NCBI GenBank assembly: GCA_037893225.1
Contig: JAZGUH010000197.1
Coordinates: 2,480,001-2,544,000, forward strand
Direction of reading: 5' to 3'
From: Hippasteria phrygiana
Lineage: Eukaryota > Echinodermata > Asteroidea > Valvatida > Goniasteridae
Length of the DNA stretch: 64,000 nucleotides
Both the position numbers and the translations under genes were made by a program. Positions 12,051 to 23,394 of the stretch are shown piece after piece; positions within the stretch are counted from its first letter, which is position 1, and each line of letters begins with the position of its first letter. Below the pieces are notes generated by a model, which saw only the letters and a list, made by a program, of their open reading frames with translations, searched no databases and was not told where the DNA came from.

Positions 12051-15000
12051 TAAAGCAAGTCCATACCCCAGGGAATTAGACAGGCATGGAGCAATAAATA
12101 GACGGTAATATGCACACAGATGGTGGTTGGGATGAAAATAAACATGACGAGTTTTGAATTTTCTCCACAAGTTTTAACTCTAGGAAGCAGCCGATGATTG
12201 CAACATGTAGCGCTAGATCTAAGCTATCCATACATGTCAAAATTTGTGCATTTGGTTGATATTTCATGCAATTATGAATGAGTAAAGCAAGTCCATACCC
12301 CAGGGAATTAGACAGGCATGGAGCAATAAATAGACGGTAATATGCACACAGATGTTGGCAGGGAAGAAAATGAACATTGCGAGGTTTGAATTTTCTCCAC
12401 AAGTTTTAACTCTAGGAAGCCGCCGATGATTGCAACATGTAGCGCTAGATCTAAGCTATCCATACATGTCAAAATTACTGCATTTGGTTGATATTCCATG
12501 CAATTATCAGTTAGTAAAGGAAGTCCATACCCCAGGGAATTAGACAGGCATGGAGCAATAAATAGCGGTAATATGCAAACAGATGATGGCCGCGAAGAAA
12601 ATAAACATTATGATTTTTGAATTTTCTCCACAAGTTTATTTTCTTCTCTAGGAAGCCGCCGATGATTGCAACATGTAGCGCTAGATCTAAGCTAATACAT
12701 GTCAAAATTTGTGCATTTGGTTGATATTTCATGCAATTATGAATGAGTAAAGCAAGTCCATACCCAGGGAATTAGACAGGCATGGAGCAATAAATAGACG
12801 GTAATATGCACACAGATGTTGGCAGGGAAGAAAATGAACATTGCGAGTTTTGAATTTTCTCCACAAGTTTTAACTCTAGGAAGCAGCCGATGATTGCGAC
12901 ATGTAGCGCTAGATCTAAGCTATCCATACATGTCAAAATTTGTGCATTTGGTTGATATTTCATGCAATTATGAATGAGTAAAGCAAGTCCATACCCCAGG
13001 GAATTAGACAGGCATGGAGCAATAAATAGACGGTAATATGCACACAGATGTTGGCAGGGAAGAAAATGAACATTGCGAGGTTTGAATTTTCTCCACAAGT
13101 TTTAACTCTAGGAAGCCGCCGATGATTGCAACATGTAGCGCTAGATCTAAGATATCCATACATGTCAAAATTACTGCATTTGGTTGATATTCCATGCAAT
13201 TATCAGTTAGTAAAGGAAGTCCATACCCCAGGGAATTAGACAGGCATGGAGCAATAAATAGCGGTAATATGCAAACAGATGATGGCCGGGAAGAAAATAA
13301 ACATTATGATTTTTGAATTTTCTCCACAAGTTTTAACTCTAGGAAGCCGCCGATGATTGCAACATGTAGCGCTAGATCTAAGCTATCCATACATGTCAAA
13401 ATTACTGCATTTGGTTGATATTTCATGCAATTATGAATGAGTAAAGCAAGTCCATACCCCAGGGAATTAGACAGGCATGGAGCAATAAATAGACGGTAAT
13501 ATGCACACAGATGGTTGCCGGGAAGAAAATGAACATTGCGAGGTTTGAATTTTCTCCACAAGTTTTAACTCTAGGAAGCCGCCGATGATTGCAACATGTA
13601 GCGCTAGATCTAAGATATCCATACATGTCAAAATTACTGCATTTGGTTGATATTTCATGCAATTATGAATGAGTAAAGCAAGTCCATACCCCAGGGAATT
13701 AGACAGGCATGGAGCAATAAATAGACGGTAATATGCACACAGATGTTGGCCGGGAAGAAAATGAACATTGCGAGGTTTGAATTTTCTCCACAAGTTTTAA
13801 CTCTAGGAAGCCGCCGATGATTGCAACATGTAGCGCTAGATCTAAGCTATCCATACATGTCAAAATTTGTGCATTTGGTTGATATTTCATGCAATTATGA
13901 ATGAGTAAAGCAAGTCCATACCCCAGGGAATTAGACAGGCATGGAGCAATAAATAGACGGTAATATGCACACAGATGTTGGCAGGGAAGAAAATGAACAT
14001 TGCGAGGTTTGAATTTTCTCCACAAGTTTTAACTCTAGGAAGCCGCCGATGATTGCAACATGTAGCGCTAGATCTAAGATATCCATACATGTCAAAATTA
14101 CTGCATTTGCTTGATATTTCATGCAATTATGAATGAGTAAAGCAAGTCCATACCCCAGGGAATTAGACAGGCATGGAGCAATAAATAGACGGTAATATGC
14201 ACACAGATGGTTGCCGGGAAGAAAATGAACATTGCGAGGTTTGAATTTTCTCCACAAGTTTTAACTCTAGGAAGCCGCCGATGATTGCAACATGTAGCGC
14301 TAGATCTAAGATATCCATACATGTCAAAATTACTGCATTTGGTTGATATTCCATGCAATTATCAGTTAGTAAAGGAAGTCCATACCCCAGGGAATTAGAC
14401 AGGCATGGAGCAATAAATAGCGGTAATATGCACACAGATGATGGCCGGGAAGAAAATAAACATTACGATTTTTGAATTTTCTCCACAAGTTTTAACTCTA
14501 GGAAGCCGCCGATGATTGCAACATGTAGCGCTAGATCTAAGCTATCCATACATGTCAAAATTACTGCATTTGGTTGATATTTCATGCAATTATGAATGAG
14601 TAAAGCAAGTCCATACCCCAGGGAATTAGACAGGCATGGAGCAATAAATAGACGGTAATATGCACACAGATGGTTGCCGGAAGGAAAATAAACATTACGA
14701 GTTTTGAATTTTCTCCACAAGTTTTAACTCTAGGAAGCAGCCGATGATTGCAACATGTAGCGCTAGATCTAAGCTATCCATACATGTCAAAATTTGTGCA
14801 TTTGGTTGATATTTCATGCAATTATGAATGAGTAAAGCAAGTCCATACCCCAGGGAATTAGACAGGCATGGAGCAATAAATAGACGGTAATATGCACACA
14901 GATGGTTGCCGGAAAGAAAATAAACATTACGAGTTTTGAATTTTCTCCACAAGTTTTAACTCTAGGAAGCCGCCGATGATTGCAACATGTAGCGCTAGAT

Positions 15001-15064
15001 CTAAGCTATCCATACATGTCAAAATTACTGCATTTGGTTGATATTTCATGCAATTATGAATGAG
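12051..15064 (+). repeat. 13-mer higher-order repeat, copy 3, carrying a damaged monomer
   Basis: The monomer order is the same as in copies 1 and 2. The length is 3,014, that is 3,012 plus the net +2 of the rearranged third monomer (12,515-12,747). The W monomer has a private gggatgaaaat. The block 13,211-14,832 (V, Y, T, X, Y, U, Z) recurs at 26,402-28,023 with an offset of 13,191 bp. Confidence 0.87.
12515..12747 (+). repeat. Rearranged V monomer with an inverted 13-nt templated insertion
   Basis: Where other copies read caagttttaactctagg, this one reads caagtttattttcttctctagg. The segment gtttattttcttc (12,634-12,646) is the exact reverse complement of gaagaaaataaac at 12,594-12,606 in the same monomer, with 27 bases between them. 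That is the mark of a short template switch. The same monomer has also lost three bases in ctataaatac (now ctaatac), so it is 233 bp long. It is unique in the window. Confidence 0.9.
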
Positions 15065-15528
15065 TAAAGCAAGTCCATACCTCAGGGAATTAGACAGGCA
15101 TGGAGCAATAAATAGACGGTAATATGCACACAGATGGTTGCCGGGAAGAAAATGAACATTGCGAGGTTTGAATTTTCTCCACAAGTTTTAACTCTAGGAA
15201 GCCGCCGATGATTGCAACATGTAGCGCTAGATCTAAGATATCCATACATGTCACAATTACTGCATTTGGTTGATATTTCATGCAATTATGAATGAGTAAA
15301 GCAAGTCCATACCCCAGGGAATTAGACAGGCATGGAGCAATAAATAGACGGTAATATGCACACAGATGGTTGCCAGAAAGAAAATAAACATTACGAGTTT
15401 TGAATTTTCTCCACAAGTTTTAACTCTAGGAAGCCGCCGATGATTGCAACATGTAGCGCTAGATCTAAGCTATCCATACATGTCAAAATTACTGCATTTG
15501 CTTGATATTTCATGCAATTATGAATGAG
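14138..15528 (+). repeat. 6-mer higher-order repeat, copy 1 of a tandem pair
   Basis: The order is Y, U, Z (ggaagg), Z, Y (cctca, with tcacaatt near 15,252), Z (agaaag, gcttg), for 1,391 bp (6 x 232 minus 1). It overlaps the end of the third 13-mer. The private tcacaatt change is shared with the next copy only, which marks a recent local duplication. Confidence 0.88.
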
Positions 15529-16919
15529 TAAAGCAAGTCCATACCCCAGGGAATTAGACAGGCATGGAGCAATAAATAGACGGTAATATGCACACAGATG
15601 GTTGCCGGGAAGAAAATGAACATTGCGAGGTTTGAATTTTCTCCACAAGTTTTAACTCTAGGAAGCCGCCGATGATTGCAACATGTAGCGCTAGATCTAA
15701 GATATCCATACATGTCAAAATTACTGCATTTGGTTGATATTCCATGCAATTATCAGTTAGTAAAGGAAGTCCATACCCCAGGGAATTAGACAGGCATGGA
15801 GCAATAAATAGCGGTAATATGCACACAGATGATGGCCGGGAAGAAAATAAACATTACGATTTTTGAATTTTCTCCACAAGTTTTAACTCTAGGAAGCCGC
15901 CGATGATTGCAACATGTAGCGCTAGATCTAAGCTATCCATACATGTCAAAATTACTGCATTTGGTTGATATTTCATGCAATTATGAATGAGTAAAGCAAG
16001 TCCATACCCCAGGGAATTAGACAGGCATGGAGCAATAAATAGACGGTAATATGCACACAGATGGTTGCCGGAAGGAAAATAAACATTACGAGTTTTGAAT
16101 TTTCTCCACAAGTTTTAACTCTAGGAAGCAGCCGATGATTGCAACATGTAGCGCTAGATCTAAGCTATCCATACATGTCAAAATTTGTGCATTTGGTTGA
16201 TATTTCATGCAATTATGAATGAGTAAAGCAAGTCCATACCCCAGGGAATTAGACAGGCATGGAGCAATAAATAGACGGTAATATGCACACAGATGGTTGC
16301 CGGAAAGAAAATAAACATTACGAGTTTTGAATTTTCTCCACAAGTTTTAACTCTAGGAAGCCGCCGATGATTGCAACATGTAGCGCTAGATCTAAGCTAT
16401 CCATACATGTCAAAATTACTGCATTTGGTTGATATTTCATGCAATTATGAATGAGTAAAGCAAGTCCATACCTCAGGGAATTAGACAGGCATGGAGCAAT
16501 AAATAGACGGTAATATGCACACAGATGGTTGCCGGGAAGAAAATGAACATTGCGAGGTTTGAATTTTCTCCACAAGTTTTAACTCTAGGAAGCCGCCGAT
16601 GATTGCAACATGTAGCGCTAGATCTAAGATATCCATACATGTCACAATTACTGCATTTGGTTGATATTTCATGCAATTATGAATGAGTAAAGCAAGTCCA
16701 TACCCCAGGGAATTAGACAGGCATGGAGCAATAAATAGACGGTAATATGCACACAGATGGTTGCCAGAAAGAAAATAAACATTACGAGTTTTGAATTTTC
16801 TCCACAAGTTTTAACTCTAGGAAGCCGCCGATGATTGCAACATGTAGCGCTAGATCTAAGCTATCCATACATGTCAAAATTACTGCATTTGCTTGATATT
16901 TCATGCAATTATGAATGAG
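15529..16919 (+). repeat. 6-mer higher-order repeat, copy 2 of a tandem pair
   Basis: This repeats the unit at 14,138 with an offset of 1,391 bp, including the cctca C-run near 16,471 and tcacaatt near 16,643. I found no difference between the copies by eye. The following monomer is W (16,920), not Y, so the tandem pair ends here. Confidence 0.88.
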
Positions 16920-19900
16920 TAAAGCAAGTCCATACCCCAGGGAATTAGACAGGCATGGAGCAATAAATAGACGGTAATATGCACACAGATGGTGGTTGGG
17001 AAGAAAATAAACATTACGAGTTTTGAATTTTCTCCACAAGTTTTAACTCTAGGAAGCAGCCGATGATTGCAACATGTAGCGCTAGATCTAAGCTATCCAT
17101 ACATGTCAAAATTTGTGCATTTGGTTGATATTTCATGCAATTATGAATGAGTAAAGCAAGTCCATACCCCAGGGAATTAGACAGGCATGGAGCAATAAAT
17201 AGACGGTAATATGCACACAGATGTTGGCAGGGAAGAAAATGAACATTGCGAGGTTTGAATTTTCTCCACAAGTTTTAACTCTAGGAAGCCGCCGATGATT
17301 GCAACATGTAGCGCTAGATCTAAGCTATCCATACATGTCAAAATTACTGCATTTGGTTGATATTTCATGCAATTATGAATGAGTAAAGCAAGTCCATACC
17401 CCAGGGAATTAGACAGGCATGGAGCAATAAATAGACGGTAATATTCACACAGATGTTGGCCGGGAAGAAAATGAACATTGCGAGGTTTGAATTTTCTCCA
17501 CAAGTTTTAACTCTAGGAAGCCGCCGATGATTGCAACATGTAGCGCTAGATCTAAGCTATCCATACATGTCAAAATTTGTGCATTTGGTTGATATTTCAT
17601 GCAATTATGAATGAGTAAAGCAAGTCCATACCCAGGGAATTAGACAGGCATGGAGCAATAAATAGACGGTAATATGCACACAGATGTTGGCAGGGAAGAA
17701 AATGAACATTGCGAGTTTTGAATTTTCTCCACAAGTTTTAACTCTAGGAAGCAGCCGATGATTGCAACATGTAGCGCTAGATCTAAGCTATCCATACATG
17801 TCAAAATTTGTGCATTTGGTTGATATTTCATGCAATTATGAATGAGTAAAGCAAGTCCATACCCCAGGGAATTAGACAGGCATGGAGCAATAAATAGACG
17901 GTAATATACACACAGATGTTGGCAGGGAAGAAAATGAACATTGCGAGGTTTGAATTTTCTCCACAAGTTTTAACTCTAGGAAGCCGCCGATGATTGCAAC
18001 ATGTAGCGCTAGATCTAAGATATCCATACATGTCAAAATTACTGCATTTGGTTGATATTTCATGCAATTATGAATGAGTAAAGCAAGTCCATACCCCAGG
18101 GAATTAGACAGGCATGGAGCAATAAATAGACGGTAATATGCACACAGATGTTGGCCGGGAAGAAAATGAACATTGCGAGGTTTGAATTTTCTCCACAAGT
18201 TTTAACTCTAGGAAGCCGCCGATGATTGCAACATGTAGCGCTAGATCTAAGCTATCAATACATGTCAAAATTTGTGCATTTGGTTGATATTTCATGCAAT
18301 TATGAATGAGTAAAGCAAGTCCATACCCCAGGGAATTAGACAGGCATGGAGCAATAAATAGACGGTAATATACACACAGATGTTGGCAGGGAAGAAAATG
18401 AACATTGCGAGGTTTGAATTTTCTCCACAAGTTTTAACTCTAGGAAGCCGCCGATGATTGCAACATGTAGCGCTAGATCTAAGATATCCATACATGTCAA
18501 AATTACTGCATTTGGTTGATATTCCATGCAATTATCAGTTAGTAAAGGAAGTCCATACCCCAGGGAATTAGACAGGCATGGAGCAATAAATAGCGGTAAT
18601 ATGCAAACAGATGATGGCCGGGAAGAAAATAAACATTATGATTTTTGAATTTTCTCCACAAGTTTTAACTCTAGGAAGCCGCCGATGATTGCAACATGTA
18701 GCGCTAGATCTAAGCTATCCATACATGTCAAAATTACTGCATTTGGTTGATATTTCATGCAATTATGAATGAGTAAAGCAAGTCCATACCCCAGGGAATT
18801 AGACAGGCATGGAGCAATAAATAGACGGTAATATGCACACAGATGGTTGCCGGGAAGAAAATAAACATTGCGAGGTTTGAATTTTCTCCACAAGTTTTAA
18901 CTCTAGGAAGCCGCCGATGATTGCAACATGTAGCGCTAGATCTAAGATATCCATACATGTCAAAATTACTGCATTTGGTTGATATTTCATGCAATTATGA
19001 ATGAGTAAAGCAAGTCCATACCCCAGGGAATTAGACAGGCATGGAGCAATAAATATGCACACAGATTATTGCCGGAAAGAAAATAAACATTACGAGTTTT
19101 GAATTTTCTCCACAAGTTTTAACTCTAGGAAGCCGCCGATGATTGCAACATGTAGCGCTAGATCTAAGCTATCCATACATGTCAAAATTACTGCATTTGG
19201 TTGATATTTCATGCAATTATGAATGAGTAAAGCAAGTCCATACCCCAGGGAATTAGACAGGCATGGAGCAATAAATAGACGGTAATATGCACACAGATGG
19301 TTGCCGGGAAGAAAATGAACATTGCGAGGTTTGAATTTTCTCCACAAGTTTTAACTCTAGGAAGCCGCCGATGATTGCAACATGTAGCGCTAGATCTAAG
19401 ATATCCATACATGTCAAAATTACTGCATTTGGTTGATATTCCATGCAATTATCAGTTAGTAAAGGAAGTCCATACCCCAGGGAATTAGACAGGCATGGAG
19501 CAATAAATAGACGGTAATATGCACACAGATGATGGCCGGGGAAGAAAATAAACATTACGAGTTTTGAATTTTCTCCACAAGTTTTAACTCTAGGAAGCCG
19601 CCGATGATTGCAACATGTAGCGCTAGATCTAAGCTATCCATACATGTCAAAATTACTGCATTTGGTTGATATTTCATGCAATTATGAATGAGTAAAGCAA
19701 GTCCATACCCCAGGGAATTAGACAGGCATGGAGCAATAAATAGACGGTAATATGCACACAGATGGTTGCCGGAAAGAAAATAAACATGACGAGTTTTGAA
19801 TTTTCTCCACAAGTTTTAACTCTAGGAAGCCGCCGATGATTGCAACATGTAGCGCTAGATCTAAGCTATCCATACATGTCAAAATTACTGCATTTGCTTG

Positions 19901-20156
19901 ATATTTCATGCAATTATGAATGAGTAAAGCAAGTCCATACCCCAGGGAATTAGACAGGCATGGAGCAATAAATAGACGGTAATATGCACACAGATGGTGG
20001 TTGGGAAGAAAATAAACATTACGAGTTTTGAATTTTCTCCACAAGTTTTAACTCTAGGAAGCAGCCGATGATTGCAACATGTAGCGCTAGATCTAAGCTA
20101 TCCATACATGTCAAAATTTGTGCATTTGGTTGATATTTCATGCAATTATGAATGAG
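16920..20156 (+). repeat. Fourteen-monomer mosaic preceding the 14-mer pair
   Basis: The order is W, X, T (atattcac), X (ccca), X (atacacac), T, X, V, Y2, d10Z, Y, S, Z, W. The segment W-X-T-X-X at 16,920-18,078 is the forerunner of part of the 14-mer, recurring at 22,005 and 25,243. The block Y2, d10Z, Y, S (18,774-19,692) recurs at 41,670 and 52,968. Its d10Z monomer (19,006-19,227) is the only 10-bp-deleted copy before 31 kb. Confidence 0.82.
19006..19227 (+). repeat. First monomer with the recurrent 10-bp deletion (222 bp)
   Basis: The bases agacggtaat are missing between aataaat and atgcacac. The deletion is bounded by the short direct repeat aat. The same lesion is in monomers starting at 31,032, 32,645, 35,417, 41,902, 46,517, 48,130, 49,047, 50,660, 53,200, 55,040, 57,807, 59,420, 61,033 and 63,341. 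These fall into three haplotypes by linked changes. Confidence 0.9.
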
Positions 20157-20381
20157 TAAAGCAAGTCCATACCCCAGGGAATTAGACAGGCAATAAATAG
20201 ACGGTAATATGCACACAGATGGTTGCCGGGAAGAAAATGAACATTGCGAGGTTTGAATTTTCTCCACAAGTTTTAACTCTAGGAAGCCGCCGATGATTGC
20301 AACATGTAGCGCTAGATCTAAGATATCCATACATGTCAAAATTACTGCATTTGGTTGATATTTCATGCAATTATGAATGAG
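20157..20381 (+). repeat. First monomer with the recurrent 7-bp deletion (225 bp)
   Basis: The normal ggcatggagcaataaat is shortened to ggcaataaat, a 7-bp loss between two copies of gca. It recurs in monomers starting at 23,395, 30,343, 42,821, 44,669, 54,119 and 55,959, always with a Y-type cassette. This supports one origin followed by spread. At 225 bp the copy is a multiple of three, so the spurious minus-strand frame runs on one monomer further here. Confidence 0.9.
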
Positions 20382-23300
20382 TAAAGCAAGTCCATACCCC
20401 AGGGAATTAGACAGGCATGGAGCAATAAATAGACGGTAATATGCACACAGATGGTTGCCGGAAAGAAAATAAACATTACGAGTTTTGAATTTTCTCCACA
20501 AGTTTTAACTCTAGGAAGCCGCCGATGATTGCAACATGTAGCGCTAGATCTAAGCTATCCATACATGTCAAAATTACTGCATTTGCTTGATATTTCATGC
20601 AATTATGAATGAGTAAAGCAAGTCCATACCCCAGGGAATTAGACAGGCATGGAGCAATAAATAGACGGTAATATGCACACAGATGGTGGTTGGGAAGAAA
20701 ATAAACATTACGAGTTTTGAATTTTCTCCACAAGTTTTAACTCTAGGAAGCAGCCGATGATTGCAACATGTAGCGCTAGATCTAAGCTATCCATACATGT
20801 CAACATTTGTGCATTTGGTTGATATTTCATGCAATTATGAATGAGTAAAGCAAGTCCATACCCCAGGGAATTAGACAGGCATGGAGCAATAAATAGACGG
20901 TAATATGCACACAGATGTTGGCAGGGAAGAAAATGAACATTGCGAGGTTTGAATTTTCTCCACAAGTTTTAACTCTAGGAAGCCGCCGATGATTGCAACA
21001 TGTAGCGCTAGATCTAAGCTATCCATACATGTCAAAATTACTGCATTTGGTTGATATTCCATGCAATTATCAGTTAGTAAAGGAAGTCCATACCCCAGGG
21101 AATTAGACAGGCATGGAGCAATAAATAGCGGTAATATGCAAACAGATGATGGCCGGGAAGAAAATAAACATTATGATTTTTGAATTTTCTCCACAAGTTT
21201 TAACTCTAGGAAGCCGCCGATGATTGCAACATGTAGCGCTAGATCTAAGCTATCCATACATGTCAAAATTACTGCATTTGGTTGATATTTCATGCAATTA
21301 TGAATGAGTAAAGCAAGTCCATACCCCAGGGAATTAGACAGGCATGGAGCAATAAATAGACGGTAATATGCACACAGATGGTTGCCGGGAAGAAAATAAA
21401 CATTGCGAGGTTTGAATTTTCTCCACAAGTTTTAACTCTAGGAAGCAGCCGATGATTGCAACATGTAGCGCTAGATCTAAGCTATCCATACATGTCAAAA
21501 TGTGTGCATTTGGTTGATATTTCATGCAATTATGAATGAGTAAAGCAAGTCCATACCTCAGGGAATTAGACAGGCATGGAGCAATAAATAGACGGTAATA
21601 TGCACACAGATGGTTGCCGGGAAGAAAATGAACATTGCGAGGTTTGAATTTTCTCCACAAGTTTTAACTCTAGGAAGCCGCCGATGATTGCAACATGTAG
21701 CGCTAGATCTAAGATATCCATACATGTCAAAATTACTGCATTTGGTTGATATTTCATGCAATTATGAATGAGTAAAGCAAGTCCATACCCCAGGGAATTA
21801 GACAGGCATGGAGCAATAAATAGACGGTAATATGCACACAGATGGTTGCCAGAAAGAAAATAAACATTACGAGTTTTGAATTTTCTCCACAAGTTTTAAC
21901 TCTAGGAAGCCGCCGATGATTGCAACATGTAGCGCTAGATCTAAGCTATCCATACATGTCAAAATTACTGCATTTGCTTGATATTTCATGCAATTATGAA
22001 TGAGTAAAGCAAGTCCATACCCCAGGGAATTAGACAGGCATGGAGCAATAAATAGACGGTAATATGCACACAGATGGTGGTTGGGAAGAAAATAAACATT
22101 ACGAGTTTTGAATTTTCTCCACAAGTTTTAACTCTAGGAAGCAGCCGATGATTGCAACATGTAGCGCTAGATCTAAGCTATCCATACATGTCAAAATTTG
22201 TGCATTTGGTTGATATTTCATGCAATTATGAATGAGTAAAGCAAGTCCATACCCCAGGGAATTAGACAGGCATGGAGCAATAAATAGACGGTAATATGCA
22301 CACAGATGTTGGCAGGGAAGAAAATGAACATTGCGAGGTTTGAATTTTCTCCACAAGTTTTAACTCTAGGAAGCCGCCGATGATTGCAACATGTAGCGCT
22401 AGATCTAAGCTATCCATACATGTCAAAATTACTGCATTTGGTTGATATTTCATGCAATTATGAATGAGTAAAGCAAGTCCATACCCCAGGGAATTAGACA
22501 GGCATGGAGCAATAAATAGACGGTAATATTCACACAGATGTTGGCCGGGAAGAAAATGAACATTGCGAGGTTTGAATTTTCTCCACAAGTTTTAACTCTA
22601 GGAAGCCGCCGATGATTGCAACATGTAGCGCTAGATCTAAGCTATAAATACATGTCAAAATTTGTGCATTTGGTTGATATTTCATGCAATTATGAATGAG
22701 TAAAGCAAGTCCATACCCAGGGAATTAGACAGGCATGGAGCAATAAATAGACGGTAATATGCACACAGATGTTGGCAGGGAAGAAAATGAACATTGCGAG
22801 TTTTGAATTTTCTCCACAAGTTTTAACTCTAGGAAGCAGCCGATGATTGCAACATGTAGCGCTAGATCTAAGCTATCCATACATGTCAAAATTTGTGCAT
22901 TTGGTTGATATTTCATGCAATTATGAATGAGTAAAGCAAGTCCATACCCCAGGGAATTAGACAGGCATGGAGCAATAAATAGACGGTAATATACACACAG
23001 ATGTTGGCAGGGAAGAAAATGAACATTGCGAGGTTTGAATTTTCTCCACAAGTTTTAACTCTAGGAAGCCGCCGATGATTGCAACATGTAGCGCTAGATC
23101 TAAGATATCCATACATGTCAAAATTACTGCATTTGGTTGATATTCCATGCAATTATCAGTTAGTAAAGGAAGTCCATACCCCAGGGAATTAGACAGGCAT
23201 GGAGCAATAAATAGCGGTAATATGCAAACAGATGATGGCCGGGAAGAAAATAAACATTATGATTTTTGAATTTTCTCCACAAGTTTTAACTCTAGGAAGC

Positions 23301-23394
23301 CGCCGATGATTGCAACATGTAGCGCTAGATCTAAGCTATCCATACATGTCAAAATTACTGCATTTGGTTGATATTTCATGCAATTATGAATGAG
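20157..23394 (+). repeat. 14-mer higher-order repeat, copy 1 of a tandem pair
   Basis: The order is d7Y, Z, W, X, V, Y2, Y (cctca), Z, W, X, T, X, X, V. The length of 3,238 equals 14 x 232 minus 7 (the 7-bp deletion), minus two V losses, minus one C-run loss. Markers include tcaacatttg near 20,800, aatgtgtgc near 21,500, atattcac near 22,527 and ctataaatac near 22,644. Confidence 0.9.

Noticed and set aside
12634..12646. Rho-independent-terminator-like hairpin formed by the inverted repeat in the damaged monomer
   Set aside because: The stem is A/T-rich with a 27-base loop and no gene is nearby. The better explanation is a template-switch scar.
20019..20501. Longer 160-codon minus-strand frames, also near 23,257, 30,205, 42,683, 44,531 and 53,981
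   Set aside because: They exist only because the 7-bp deletion makes one monomer 225 bp (75 codons), which keeps the frame for one more copy. The product is just two monomer translations joined, not evidence of a gene.
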